A DNA stretch of 48,783 nt from Bacteroidales bacterium (GCA_021163295.1 JAGGXD010000120.1:1-48783), one strand, 5' to 3'; counted from the stretch's first letter, positions 16,916 through 26,193 are shown. Numbers and translations: made by a program. Notes: generated by a model not told the origin, from the letters alone.

Positions 16916-18154
16916 ATGAGTATTTTTGATGTTATAGTTGTAGGTGCCGGTCCGGCAGGATTATTAGCAGCAGGCAGGGCTGCAGAGTTGGGCAGGAAAG
17001 TGCTGGTACTGGAAAAAATGCGGCAGGAAGGACGTAAGCTGTTGATAACGGGAAAAGGTCGTTGCAATATTACCAACAATGCAAATATCAGCGATTTTAT
17101 TACACACGTAAATCCAAATGGCCGCTTTCTGCGAAATGCCTTTTCACAATTCTTTTCGACAGACATCATTGACCTGCTTCATAAACAGGGTGTAAAAATA
17201 ACACTGGAACGTGGCGGACGTTATTTCCCCACCAGCAACAACTCAGCAGATGTGTTACAAGGACTATTAAAATGGGTCAATAAGCTAAATATAGAGATAC
17301 GCTGCGGCCATCGGGTTGAGAAACTGATTGTTGAAAACAATATTATGTGCGGCATTCAGGCAAACGGACAAAAATTCATGACCAGACATATCATCCTTGC
17401 AACAGGAGGAAACTCTTATCCCGCTACAGGATCCAATGGAGAAGGTTATGAACTTGCCAAGCAAGTGGGACATTCTATAGTAAAGGTCAGGCCCGCACTT
17501 GTGCCCCTGGAGACTGAAGGCAACGTGGCACAAAAACTTCAGGGACTTACTTTGAAAAATGTAAAGGCTGTTATATGGGTAAATGGTAAAAAGACCTGTG
17601 AGAACTTTGGCGAGATGATCTTCACACACTTCGGCTTGTCCGGCCCTATTATCCTGACTCTAAGCAGGACAGTTGTTGATGAATTACATAAAAACAACAA
17701 AGTGGAAATCACTATTGATCTGAAACCTGCTCTTGATGAGCAAAAACTTGACAGACGTTTGCTTCGCGACCTGAATGAACATGGCAAGAAAAAAATCAGT
17801 AATGTTTTCCGCTATTGGTTGCCGAAAACAATGATCCCTGTTTTTTTTGATCTCTTAGGACTTGATCAGGAAAAAGAATGCCACCAGATTTCATCAAAAG
17901 AGCGTAAGCAAATCCGGTATCTCCTCAAAAACTTACGTTTCACTATCACCAATCACCGCTCCTTTAAAGAAGCTATCATTACAGCTGGCGGTGTATCTAC
18001 AAATGAAATATCCTCCAAAACAATGGAATCGAAATTGGTAAAAGGACTTTATTTTGCCGGAGAGATGATAAACCTGGATGCTGAAACAGGTGGTTATAAT
18101 CTGCAGATCGCATACTCAACCGGGTGGTTAGCCGGTAACTCGTGTATGATATAA
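16916..18154 (+). CDS. FAD-dependent oxidoreductase, HI0933/BaiN family
   Basis: A 412-residue cytosolic flavoprotein. The N-terminal dinucleotide-binding motif VIVVGAGPAGLLAAGRAAELG binds FAD. The family motif GRKLLITGKGRCNITN follows, then ATGGNSYPATGSNGEGY, FTHFGLSGPIIL, and the C-terminal ITAGGVSTNEIS and YFAGEMINLDAETGGYNLQIAYSTG. BaiN in gut clostridia reduces bile-acid intermediates, but most homologues have no known substrate, so that name should not be taken as function. The frame is open to a TTG at 16907, which overlaps the promoter element TATCTTTG; the ATG at 16916 is therefore preferred. Confidence 0.88.
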   Translation: MSIFDVIVVGAGPAGLLAAGRAAELGRKVLVLEKMRQEGRKLLITGKGRCNITNNANISDFITHVNPNGRFLRNAFSQFFSTDIIDLLHKQGVKITLERGGRYFPTSNNSADVLQGLLKWVNKLNIEIRCGHRVEKLIVENNIMCGIQANGQKFMTRHIILATGGNSYPATGSNGEGYELAKQVGHSIVKVRPALVPLETEGNVAQKLQGLTLKNVKAVIWVNGKKTCENFGEMIFTHFGLSGPIILTLSRTVVDELHKNNKVEITIDLKPALDEQKLDRRLLRDLNEHGKKKISNVFRYWLPKTMIPVFFDLLGLDQEKECHQISSKERKQIRYLLKNLRFTITNHRSFKEAIITAGGVSTNEISSKTMESKLVKGLYFAGEMINLDAETGGYNLQIAYSTGWLAGNSCMI

Positions 18155-18298
18155 TCGTGCTCAACTGTATATTGAAGTATTGTCAAGTGTAAACATTAAT
18201 TATTTAAGAATAAGGATAGGGTAAATTGCTGTTGGCAGGTCTTAAATATGAAACGAAATCAAATGTTTTTATATTTATAAACTTAAAATATTTATGTC

Positions 18299-19600
18299 AT
18301 GAAAAATTTAGCAAAACTTTCTGCCGGATTAATCTTCCTGCTGGCTTTAACAATCCAGGTAACAGGATATCCATCATTGCAGAGCCGAAAAACCCAGGAG
18401 CCACAATCCGTTATTACAATTAAAGGTAAGGTGGTAGATTCCGAAACAAAAGCCCCTTTGGTCTTTGCAACTGTTACGGTTCAGGGAACAAATGTTGCTA
18501 CAGTTACCAACCTTGATGGTGAATTCTTACTGAAAATTGCCTCTACTCTTCCGAACCCGGAGATTGAGATACTCTATATCGGGTATGAAAACAGGATTAT
18601 ACATATAAGTGATCTCAGGGATGGTGGAAGAAATAATACTATAGAACTGAAGCAGACAATAATTCCGATCAAAGAAGTTGTGATTAAAGCAATTACACCA
18701 GAAGAGATAATTCAGCAAGTTATTGCAAGAGTGCCTGAGAACTATGCGGGGATCCCAAACCTGATGACCTCGTTTTATCGTGAAACAATCAAAAAGAACA
18801 AAAGTTATGTTTCCATAGCCGAAGCTGTTATTGAGATATTTAAAGCGCCTTACAACAATGTATTCAGGAGTGATATGGCCAGGGTTTATAAGGGACGTAA
18901 GAATGTTGAAGTGACAAGGTTCGATACAGTACTCTTCAGGTTACAGGGTGGCCCAACTTCAACGCTTCAACTTGATATGATAAAAAATCCCTATTCAATT
19001 CTTTCTATGGAAGCGATGAGCTCATACGATTATAAACTGGCAAATATTGTTGTGATAGACGAAATGCCTCATTATGTAATCGAGTTCCATCAAAGGCCCG
19101 ATATTGATATGCCTCTTTTTTATGGGCGCCTGTTTATTGAAATGGAAACATTTGCACTTACTGAAGCAGCATTCAGCATGAATATTGAGGACAAAAATGA
19201 AGCTGCACAGATGTTTATCAAGAAAAAACCTCTTGGGATGAAAATTACTCCCGTTATGACCAGCTACAGGGTTAAGTTCAGGGAGCAAGAAGGAAAATGG
19301 TATTTCGCCTATGCCCGTGCAGAGGTAAAACTCAAGGTTAAATGGAAAAAGAAACTTTTCAATCCCAATTATACAACAATGTCAGAGATTGCTGTAACTG
19401 ACCGTACCAAAGAAGAGGTTATTAAGTTCAATTCACGTGAAAGACTCAAAATGAGTGATATCTTTACACAACAGCTAAGTGCGTTTTCTGATCCCGATTT
19501 CTGGGGCGATTATAACGTAATTGAGCCTGACCAGAGCATTGAATCAGCTATACGCAGGCTTAACAGGAAACTAAAATTCAGCGACCGCAAAAAAGAATAA
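18299..19600 (+). CDS. Exported CarboxypepD_reg protein, first paralogue
   Basis: A 433-residue exported protein. A signal peptide covers about residues 1-23. A carboxypeptidase-regulatory-like beta-sandwich follows at about 39-118 (IKGKVVDSETKAPLVFATVTV, TVTNLDGEFLLKI). The C-terminal part (about 130-433) contains NYAGIPNLMTSFYRETI, SIAEAVIEIFKAPY and near the end SDPDFWGDYNV. This C-terminal part is clearly related to that of the protein encoded at 21158-22726, which has an added STN domain. The sigma factor starts 16 bases after its stop, so it is probably the first gene of a four-gene operon. The biochemical role of the C-terminal domain is unknown. Confidence 0.72.
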   Translation: MKNLAKLSAGLIFLLALTIQVTGYPSLQSRKTQEPQSVITIKGKVVDSETKAPLVFATVTVQGTNVATVTNLDGEFLLKIASTLPNPEIEILYIGYENRIIHISDLRDGGRNNTIELKQTIIPIKEVVIKAITPEEIIQQVIARVPENYAGIPNLMTSFYRETIKKNKSYVSIAEAVIEIFKAPYNNVFRSDMARVYKGRKNVEVTRFDTVLFRLQGGPTSTLQLDMIKNPYSILSMEAMSSYDYKLANIVVIDEMPHYVIEFHQRPDIDMPLFYGRLFIEMETFALTEAAFSMNIEDKNEAAQMFIKKKPLGMKITPVMTSYRVKFREQEGKWYFAYARAEVKLKVKWKKKLFNPNYTTMSEIAVTDRTKEEVIKFNSRERLKMSDIFTQQLSAFSDPDFWGDYNVIEPDQSIESAIRRLNRKLKFSDRKKE

Positions 19601-19616
19601 TACCTTTTTTATTTGT

Positions 19617-20147
19617 ATGATAACTGACAGAGATATTATCAGGAGGATCAGGAAAGGGGACATAGAACAATTTGAGTTCCTTTTCAGATCCTCATATTCG
19701 TCTCTGGTCAATTATACAAAAACAATTTTAAAAGATACCGACACAGCTGAAGAGATAGTCCAGGACCTTTTTTATGTTCTTTGGAGAGACAGGAAAAAAA
19801 TAAAAATAACAACATCCATTAAAGGATATCTTTTTAGGGCAGTGTACAACAAAAGCATGCATTATATTGAACACAGGAAAGTTGTACAAGAACATGCAAA
19901 AAAAACCAGAACCAGCACCAGCATAAATACGAATGACCCAGCAGAGATATTAAAATATAAAGAGCTACATGAAAAAATAGCTGTTATTATAGCAAAGTTG
20001 CCTGACCGGTGTGCAAGAATTTTTTGCATGAACCGCTTTGAAGGCCTTAAATATGCCGAAATAGCTAACGTATTATCAATCTCAATAAAAACGGTAGAAG
20101 CCAATATGGGTAAAGCGTTAAAGAAATTTCGTAACGAATTATTGTGA
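19617..20147 (+). CDS. ECF-type RNA polymerase sigma factor (FecI-like)
   Basis: A 176-residue sigma-70 family factor of ECF type. Region 2 is at about residues 20-85 (FLFRSSYSSLVNYTKTILKD, AEEIVQDLFYVLWRDR) and region 4 at about 115-175 (LPDRCARIFCMNRFEGLKYAEIANVLSISIKTVEANMGKAL). It lies directly upstream of a FecR anti-sigma gene; the GTG of the longest fecR frame overlaps its stop. By analogy with FecIR it should be held by FecR and released on an envelope signal, driving its own operon. Target promoters cannot be read from the window. Confidence 0.9.
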   Translation: MITDRDIIRRIRKGDIEQFEFLFRSSYSSLVNYTKTILKDTDTAEEIVQDLFYVLWRDRKKIKITTSIKGYLFRAVYNKSMHYIEHRKVVQEHAKKTRTSTSINTNDPAEILKYKELHEKIAVIIAKLPDRCARIFCMNRFEGLKYAEIANVLSISIKTVEANMGKALKKFRNELL

Positions 20148-20152
20148 TAACT

Positions 20153-21142
20153 ATGAAAAAAAAGAAAACATATAAAAACAGTGAATGGCAGCAAATTGCT
20201 TCACACTTTTCTGGCGAGAATGATAATAAAAGTGAAACTATAACGAGTTTCCTGGATAATAAAGGTCTGAAAATAAAAAAATATTGGAAAAACATGAAAA
20301 ATTCACGAGGTGAAGAAAAAGCTAATGTTGACAAAGCCTGGGGGCATTTAATAAACCGGCTTGAAGAAGATAAACTTATTATAAGTAAAAAAGAGATTAA
20401 ATTTAAGTCCCCTTATTTGTTGAGAATTGCTGCTGCAGTTATTATACTAACCACTCTTACATTTACAGGGAAGTACATAATATCCAATCATTTCCTTTCA
20501 CCAAAGAGTGTTATTGCCACTTCATCAGTTGAAAAGAACAAAATTGTTGAACTTTCTGATGGCAGTTTTATCACTCTTAACAGAGATAGTAAGGTTAGCT
20601 TCCCTGATAAATTTAACAACAGGAGAAGAAAGGTTAAACTCACAGGAGAGGCTTTCTTTGAAATCAACCCTTATGTAAACAGACCGTTTATTATTGATGC
20701 CGGGAACGGAAAAGTAACCGTGCTGGGAACATCATTTAATATTATCACCAACAATAGTAAAAATGAAGTGGAAGTACTGGTTGCATCAGGCAAAGTATTG
20801 GTGGAGAGCAAAGACGGGACCAGGTCCCTCACTCTTGAACCAGGCAAACTTGGAGTAATTAACAATAACACTTCCTCAAGTATGATTAATACCGATATTA
20901 ACTATCTTGCCTGGAATACAGAAATATTAACTTACGAAGGAACCAGGCTGGAGGATGTTTTCAGTGATCTTCAAAGAGCATACAATATCTCTGTTGAGGT
21001 TTACAATAACGATATCCTCAACCGGCAACTTACATCAAAATTTGATAACGAATCAGCCGAAACAATTATCAGGGCAATCTGCCTGAGTTTTAACCTGGAG
21101 TTTGAGAAGAAAAATGGTATTTACTATCTTTCTAATTTGTAA
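20153..21142 (+). CDS. FecR-family anti-sigma factor
   Basis: An inner-membrane anti-sigma protein. From the ATG at 20153 it has 330 residues: a cytosolic part of about 87 residues, one membrane helix (LLRIAAAVIILTTLTF), then a periplasmic FecR domain (VELSDGSFITLNRDSKVSFP, VKLTGEAFFEI, VTVLGTSFNI, VLVASGKVLVES) and a C-terminal DUF4974/STN-like domain (LTYEGTRLEDVFSDLQRAYNISV). The frame is open to a GTG at 20144 that would overlap the sigma stop by four bases; the ATG followed by four lysines is the more usual start. Next to it is a gene for an STN-domain protein, its likely signalling partner. Confidence 0.9.
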   Translation: MKKKKTYKNSEWQQIASHFSGENDNKSETITSFLDNKGLKIKKYWKNMKNSRGEEKANVDKAWGHLINRLEEDKLIISKKEIKFKSPYLLRIAAAVIILTTLTFTGKYIISNHFLSPKSVIATSSVEKNKIVELSDGSFITLNRDSKVSFPDKFNNRRRKVKLTGEAFFEINPYVNRPFIIDAGNGKVTVLGTSFNIITNNSKNEVEVLVASGKVLVESKDGTRSLTLEPGKLGVINNNTSSSMINTDINYLAWNTEILTYEGTRLEDVFSDLQRAYNISVEVYNNDILNRQLTSKFDNESAETIIRAICLSFNLEFEKKNGIYYLSNL

Positions 21143-21157
21143 TCTTTTATTCCTGAA

Positions 21158-22726
21158 ATGGATGTAGGAAAAAGAATACTGTCAAAAAAAACTTTCCAAT
21201 TACTGGCAGCCATAACAATTTTACTGGCAGCAGCTAATTCATTTTTATGGGGACAGGACAATGTCTTCGGGCAATATATTTCAATTGAGATGAATGGAGT
21301 TAAAATCTCAACTGCCCTGAAAGCCATCTCGCAGAAAACAGGATATGTTTTTACATACGATTCTGATCTAATAAAACCGGAAACAATAATATCTGTTGAT
21401 GCAAAAGAAAAGCCGGTTAGAGAACTTCTTGATGAGATTTTCCGCGATCGTGACTTTAGTTATTCAGTAATAGAGAACCACCTGGTAATTTATAAAGAGG
21501 TTGATGAAACAACTCCCATGATCAGTGAGGAAGGTAAAACTCCTGTTTATATGGTCACCGGTTCAATCATAGAATCGGGAAATAGCGACCCGCTTCCTTT
21601 TGCAACAATCGGGATATATAATAAAGGTGTGGGAACAATTTCAAATTATGACGGTAACTATAGCCTTAAGATTACCCCTGCCTGCCTTAATGACTCAATT
21701 ACTATTTCATGTCTTGGATTTAAAAACAGGATAATCCCTATTAATCAGGCTGTTAACAATTATTACATAATCAAACTTGAACGCGATTATATTTCAATTC
21801 CCGAAGTTATCATTCGCACTCGTGAACCAGTTGAATTGATACTTGGAATAAGTCGTCACATATCAGAGAACTACGGAGCCACACCTGTAATTCTTACAGC
21901 TTTTTACAGAGAATCTATTAGCAAAAGGAATAAACTACAGCTATACTCAGAGGCTGTAGTTGATATATATAAAAGTGCGTATGTAAGAACATTACAAACT
22001 GACCAGGTATCTGTATTTAAAAGCCGTAAGATGGAGAATATCAATAACAGCGACACCCTCTTAATTAAATTGCAGGACGGACTTGATGCCTGTCTCAGCC
22101 TCGACGGGATCAAAAACAGGTTCGATTTTATCAACAAGGCAAATATTAACAACTACAATTACCGTATGACAGATGTTATAAATATCGATAATGAAACTGC
22201 GTATGTTATTGATTTCGAGCAAGCAGATGAGATAGTTAATTTACCACTTTTTAAAGGGTCAATTTTTATTAATACAGATAATTACGGCGTACACTCAGCG
22301 GAATTTGAGGTAAACCCCGATTATATAGATAAGCTTGCCAGTACCTATATACAAAAGAATGCAAGAGGATTCACCGTAAAACCCCGGCGAATAAAATATA
22401 AAGTTGATTACCGTTATATAAACAACAGGTTTTATCTGAATCATGTAAGGGGAGATCTTGAATTCAATGCCCGAAAAAAGAGGAAGTTATTTAGTAGTAC
22501 TTATTATATCTTTTTTGAAATGGTAATTACTAAAATCGATTCGGTTAATGTGACCCGTTTCAAAAAAGATAAGATATCTCCTTCGCACCTGATATTATCG
22601 GAGACAACAAACAATTATGATCCTGATTTTTGGGGTACAGATAACTATATGAAACCTGAAGACGACATTATGGAATCGCTGAACAGGATCTCGACCCGCA
22701 TTGGCAGTTATATTAAGGAGAAATGA
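21158..22726 (+). CDS. STN + CarboxypepD_reg exported protein lacking a TonB barrel
   Basis: A 522-residue exported protein. A hydrophobic signal segment lies at about 13-32. An STN (secretin/TonB short N-terminal) domain spans 38-112 (EMNGVKISTALKAISQKTGY, VREELL-type helix, HLVIYK). A CarboxypepD_reg domain follows at 130-210 (PFATIGIYNKGVGTISNYDG). The remainder is homologous to the C-terminal part of the 18299-19600 product: FYRES, EAVVDIYKSAY, YVIDFEQ, YDPDFWGTDNY. In FecIR systems the STN domain belongs to a TonB-dependent receptor; here no plug or barrel is present. Its last codons (Ile-Lys-Glu-Lys-stop) form one arm of a 24-bp inverted repeat whose other arm ends recJ. Confidence 0.75.
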   Translation: MDVGKRILSKKTFQLLAAITILLAAANSFLWGQDNVFGQYISIEMNGVKISTALKAISQKTGYVFTYDSDLIKPETIISVDAKEKPVRELLDEIFRDRDFSYSVIENHLVIYKEVDETTPMISEEGKTPVYMVTGSIIESGNSDPLPFATIGIYNKGVGTISNYDGNYSLKITPACLNDSITISCLGFKNRIIPINQAVNNYYIIKLERDYISIPEVIIRTREPVELILGISRHISENYGATPVILTAFYRESISKRNKLQLYSEAVVDIYKSAYVRTLQTDQVSVFKSRKMENINNSDTLLIKLQDGLDACLSLDGIKNRFDFINKANINNYNYRMTDVINIDNETAYVIDFEQADEIVNLPLFKGSIFINTDNYGVHSAEFEVNPDYIDKLASTYIQKNARGFTVKPRRIKYKVDYRYINNRFYLNHVRGDLEFNARKKRKLFSSTYYIFFEMVITKIDSVNVTRFKKDKISPSHLILSETTNNYDPDFWGTDNYMKPEDDIMESLNRISTRIGSYIKEK

Positions 22727-22773
22727 GGATCCGTGGTTGGAGGAGAAGGCGGATCTTCATTTCTCCTTAATAT
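22710..22773. repeat. 24-bp inverted repeat joining two convergent gene ends
   Basis: Arms 22710-22733 and 22750-22773 are reverse complements with a single mismatch (23 of 24). The loop is 16 bases. The core of each arm, ATTAAGGAGAAATGA, is the last four codons and stop (Ile-Lys-Glu-Lys-TGA) of the STN protein on the plus strand and of recJ on the minus strand. No T-run follows on either strand, so it is not a classical intrinsic terminator, although the RNA would fold strongly in both directions. An inverted duplication is the likely origin. Confidence 0.9.
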
Positions 22774-24472
22774 CCTTAACATTCAACTGCAGGTTTGATT
22801 CACCTCTGAATTCATTCATTTCAATTGAATAACAAACATCAAAAGGCTTGCCTTCTTTAATATGACCAAGATGATTTGACATATTGAAAGCAATTGCAGA
22901 AACAGCTTTTACTGACTTGTCCTTTTCTATTAATTCCAGTTTAAGATGTTCGCCTGTTGAACCAACTGCTCTCCCGTTTCCTGAATCACATATATTGCGG
23001 GATACAAACAAGGGTGACATATTTCCGGGACCGAATGGTTGGAATTTATCCAGAATATTGTAAAAATCTTCACTTATATCTTCCAGATTAAATTCCATAT
23101 CCATTTCAATACGTGGAATAAGCTGATCATCCAGTATTGTTTTGCTTACAACTTCTTCAAATCTTTGTCTGAATAGAGGAATGTTCTCTTTCTTCATGGT
23201 TAGTCCTGCAGCATACATATGTCCGCCAAAATTCTCAAGCAGGTCGCTGCATGCGTTAATTGCTTTATACAGATCAAAACCTAATACAGAACGGGCAGAT
23301 CCTGTAGCCAGGCCATCCGATTCTGTAAGCACAACTGTTGGCCTGTAATAAGTCTCTGTTAGTCGTGAGGCAACTATTCCAATGACCCCTTTATGCCAAC
23401 CGGGATCATAAACAACTGTGGATTTAGTGTTTTCAAGTTTAGGATCAGATGAGATCATTTGAAGAGCTTCCCTGGTAATGTTCTGATCAATTTTTCTTCG
23501 TTCAACATTGAAATCATTTATTTTCTTGCTCATCTTATATGCTAAATCACTATCCTTAGCCGTAAGTAATTCGACCGCTTTCTTCCCTGATTCAATTCTG
23601 CCGGCTGCATTGATCCTGGGTCCGATTTTAAAAATTATATCTCCGATTCGTATTTCCCTTTTACCCATATTTGCCTCACTAATAATAGCCTTTAGCCCGG
23701 TCCCCGGGTTTTCATTTAATTGCCTAAGTCCATAGTAAGCAAGCATCCTGTTTTCCCCTGTAACAGGGACAATATCTGAAGCAATACTTACAGCTACAAG
23801 ATCAAGGTACGGAACAAGTACACTAAACGGAATTTCGTTTATTATCGAATATGCCTGAAGTAACTTGAACCCTACACCACACCCTGAAAGTTCTTTAAAT
23901 GGATAATTACAATCAACCCTTTTAGGATCAAGGATCGCGGTTGCATCAGGAATTTTTTCATCCGGCAGGTGATGATCACAAATAATAAATTCGACTCCTT
24001 TCCCGGTAGCATAGTCAATTTGTTCAACTGCTTTTATACCACAATCCAATGCGATGATAAGTGAAAAATTATTTTCAGCAGCCCAATCAATACCCTTGTA
24101 CGATATTCCATATCCCTCCTCATACCGATCGGGAATATAGAAATCGAGATTTGAATATATCGTTTTAAAAAATGAATAAACCAAAGCCACAGAAGTTGTT
24201 CCATCTACATCATAATCACCATAAATCAGGATCTTTTCATTTCTGCCGATAGCTGAAGAGATCCTGTCAACAGCTTTATTCATATCCTTCATCAGAAAAG
24301 GGTCATGTAAACCGGATAGGTCTGGTGTAAAAAATGAACGAGCCTCATCAGGGGCATGTATCCCCCTCTGTACCAAAAGATTTGCCAATTTGCTATCTAT
24401 CTCAAGACTTTTGGCAAGTTGCTCTGTTATCACAATATCGCCTTTTTCCTTTATTACCCATTTTTTATCCAT
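22757..24472 (-). CDS. recJ: Single-stranded-DNA-specific exonuclease RecJ
   Basis: A 571-residue 5'-3' exonuclease for recombination and mismatch repair. The DHH phosphoesterase motifs are in order: YGDYDVDGTTS, ALDCGIKA, CDHHLPDE, and SGCGVGFKLLQA. The DHHA1 domain has ARSVLGFDLYKAI and ENFGGHMYAAGLTM. The C-terminal OB fold ends in QLNVKDIKEK. ATG start. It is the third gene of lipA-lipB-recJ, 30 bases after lipB. Its final five codons are an arm of an inverted repeat shared with the convergent STN gene. Confidence 0.94.
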   Translation of the reverse strand: MDKKWVIKEKGDIVITEQLAKSLEIDSKLANLLVQRGIHAPDEARSFFTPDLSGLHDPFLMKDMNKAVDRISSAIGRNEKILIYGDYDVDGTTSVALVYSFFKTIYSNLDFYIPDRYEEGYGISYKGIDWAAENNFSLIIALDCGIKAVEQIDYATGKGVEFIICDHHLPDEKIPDATAILDPKRVDCNYPFKELSGCGVGFKLLQAYSIINEIPFSVLVPYLDLVAVSIASDIVPVTGENRMLAYYGLRQLNENPGTGLKAIISEANMGKREIRIGDIIFKIGPRINAAGRIESGKKAVELLTAKDSDLAYKMSKKINDFNVERRKIDQNITREALQMISSDPKLENTKSTVVYDPGWHKGVIGIVASRLTETYYRPTVVLTESDGLATGSARSVLGFDLYKAINACSDLLENFGGHMYAAGLTMKKENIPLFRQRFEEVVSKTILDDQLIPRIEMDMEFNLEDISEDFYNILDKFQPFGPGNMSPLFVSRNICDSGNGRAVGSTGEHLKLELIEKDKSVKAVSAIAFNMSNHLGHIKEGKPFDVCYSIEMNEFRGESNLQLNVKDIKEK

Positions 24473-24502
24473 ATCATTTAATTAAATCCTCTTATTAAAA
24501 TT

Positions 24503-25207
24503 TTATGTTTCATCAAACTCAAAAACCTCACTCATTTTCTCCCTTACAACCAATTTTACCTTGTTTATGTCAATTTTTGTATCCACCTCCTTTTCCAGCG
24601 AAGTAATTCCTTTATCAACAAACCCACAAGGATTTATATAATTAAAATATTCCAGGTTGGTATTTACATTAAATGCAAACCCATGCATAGTTACAAACCT
24701 GCTTACACGTACTCCAATAGCACAAATTTTTCTTGCTTTTCCGGGAACTTCGGGATTTAACCAGACACCGGTTCCGTTTTTCAAGCGTTCTCCTTCAAGA
24801 TTATATATACTTAGAGTTTTTATTATAGACTCTTCAAGTTTATTAATATACTGTTTTATACGCACATTGAATAATTCAAGATCGAAAATAGGGTACCCGA
24901 CAATTTGCCCCGGACCATGATACGTAATATCTCCTCCACGGTTGATCTTAAAAAATGAAGCGTTTTTTGCCTTTAATTGCAATTGATCGATAAGCAGATT
25001 ATTTTCAGACCCGCTTTTCCCAAGCGTATAAACATGAGGATGCTCACAAAACAAAAGATGATTTTTGATGTTTTTTTGTTTCCCTTTTTCTGAATCCCTA
25101 TTCTGCTTTTTTAAGGTAACGATTTCATCAAACAGTTTTTCCTGGTAATCCCATGCTTCCTTATAATCAATTTTCCCAAGGTCCCGGAATATTACTTCAT
25201 TTCTCAT
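24503..25207 (-). CDS. lipB: Octanoyl-[acyl-carrier-protein]:protein N-octanoyltransferase
   Basis: Moves the octanoyl group from ACP to lipoyl domains, the first step of lipoate synthesis. The 234-residue protein has FCEHPHVYTLGKSG, the family motif RGGDITYHGPGQIVGYPI, the catalytic lysine in ARKICAIGVRVSRFVTMHGFAFNV, and the catalytic cysteine in NPCGF. ATG start nine bases after the lipA stop. Together with lipA it gives complete endogenous lipoylation; lplA for salvage is 14 kb away. Confidence 0.95.
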   Translation of the reverse strand: MRNEVIFRDLGKIDYKEAWDYQEKLFDEIVTLKKQNRDSEKGKQKNIKNHLLFCEHPHVYTLGKSGSENNLLIDQLQLKAKNASFFKINRGGDITYHGPGQIVGYPIFDLELFNVRIKQYINKLEESIIKTLSIYNLEGERLKNGTGVWLNPEVPGKARKICAIGVRVSRFVTMHGFAFNVNTNLEYFNYINPCGFVDKGITSLEKEVDTKIDINKVKLVVREKMSEVFEFDET

Positions 25208-25216
25208 ACTATTAAA

Positions 25217-26104
25217 TTACTCCACTTTTACTTCTGTTTCTACATGTTTTTCTGCATGATAAGATGATCTTACAAGCGGACTGCTCTCAACAAATTTAAA
25301 CCCTTTCTCCAGTCCGGTTATACGATATTGTTCAAACCGGTCTGGAGTTATATAATCGATAACGGGATAATGTTCAAGTGTTGGTTGAAGATATTGTCCG
25401 ATTGTCATCACTTTGCAACCTGCCATTAACAGATCATCCATAGTTTCGAGCACCTCCTTATCACTTTCACCCAGACCAACCATTATCCCCGACTTCGATG
25501 TCACACCTGTTGAAGCAATAAATTTCAATACCCCAAGGCTCCTGTCATATTTTGCCCTGCTTCTTATCCCGGGGGTTAAACGCCTAACTGTTTCAAGGTT
25601 ATGCGAAATAACTTCAGGACCGGCATTTATAACCCGCGTAATATCTTCTTCCCTTCCGTCAAAGTCAGGTATCAGTGCTTCAATTGTAACATCCGGATTA
25701 AGCCTTTTAACTGCCATGATAGTTTCTGCCCAGAATCCCGAGCCGCTATCGTTCAGATCGTCCCTGTCAACCGAAGTGATCACTGCATGTTTCAACTTCA
25801 TTGTTTTGATAGAGGCGGCAAGTCTTATCGGTTCATTCGGGTCAACAGGCAGTGGTTTCCCTGTTTTTACTCCGCAAAATTTACACGATCTTGTACATAT
25901 ATCACCAAGTATCATAAAGGTTGCTGTTCCTGCATTCCAGCATTCACCAATATTGGGGCAGTTACCACTCGTACAGATAGTATGCAGGTTATTAATACCA
26001 ACCAGGTTCTTTACCCTCGAATAATTTTCCCCCTTTGCCCTTTGCATTTTCAGCCAGCGTGGTAAACGTCGTCTTCCGGTTTTTTTTATCGGTTGATTGC
26101 TCAT
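25217..26104 (-). CDS. lipA: Lipoyl synthase
   Basis: A radical-SAM enzyme that inserts two sulfurs into octanoyl groups. The 295-residue protein carries the auxiliary-cluster motif CTSGNCPNIGEC, the radical-SAM motif CTRSCKFC, and the C-terminal RSSYHA whose serine ligates the auxiliary cluster. Length is normal. ATG start, with a TACCTTTGC promoter element about 25 bases upstream. It leads the lipA-lipB-recJ operon and is divergent from lysS. Confidence 0.97.
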   Translation of the reverse strand: MSNQPIKKTGRRRLPRWLKMQRAKGENYSRVKNLVGINNLHTICTSGNCPNIGECWNAGTATFMILGDICTRSCKFCGVKTGKPLPVDPNEPIRLAASIKTMKLKHAVITSVDRDDLNDSGSGFWAETIMAVKRLNPDVTIEALIPDFDGREEDITRVINAGPEVISHNLETVRRLTPGIRSRAKYDRSLGVLKFIASTGVTSKSGIMVGLGESDKEVLETMDDLLMAGCKVMTIGQYLQPTLEHYPVIDYITPDRFEQYRITGLEKGFKFVESSPLVRSSYHAEKHVETEVKVE

Positions 26105-26128
26105 TTTTTGCGTAAGTCTTATCGGTTT

Positions 26129-26137
26129 GCAAAGGTA
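26129..26137 (-). promoter_or_regulatory. -7 promoter element of lipA-lipB-recJ
   Basis: The minus strand reads TACCTTTGC, an exact TAnnTTTG match, 24 bases before the lipA ATG. It is paired with the divergent lysS promoter 57 bases away. Confidence 0.55.
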
Positions 26138-26193
26138 AATAATCTGGTGGATTATTTTAAAACTTAATTGCTATCGAGATTTTACAGAAATAG

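Noticed and set aside
16916-18154. Assigning bile-acid reduction (BaiN) as function
   Set aside because: The HI0933 family is widespread with mostly unknown substrates, and no bile-acid genes are nearby.
25413-26024. A 203-codon open frame opposite lipA
   Set aside because: It is the antisense of a highly conserved radical-SAM gene, with no start signals or recognisable domain.
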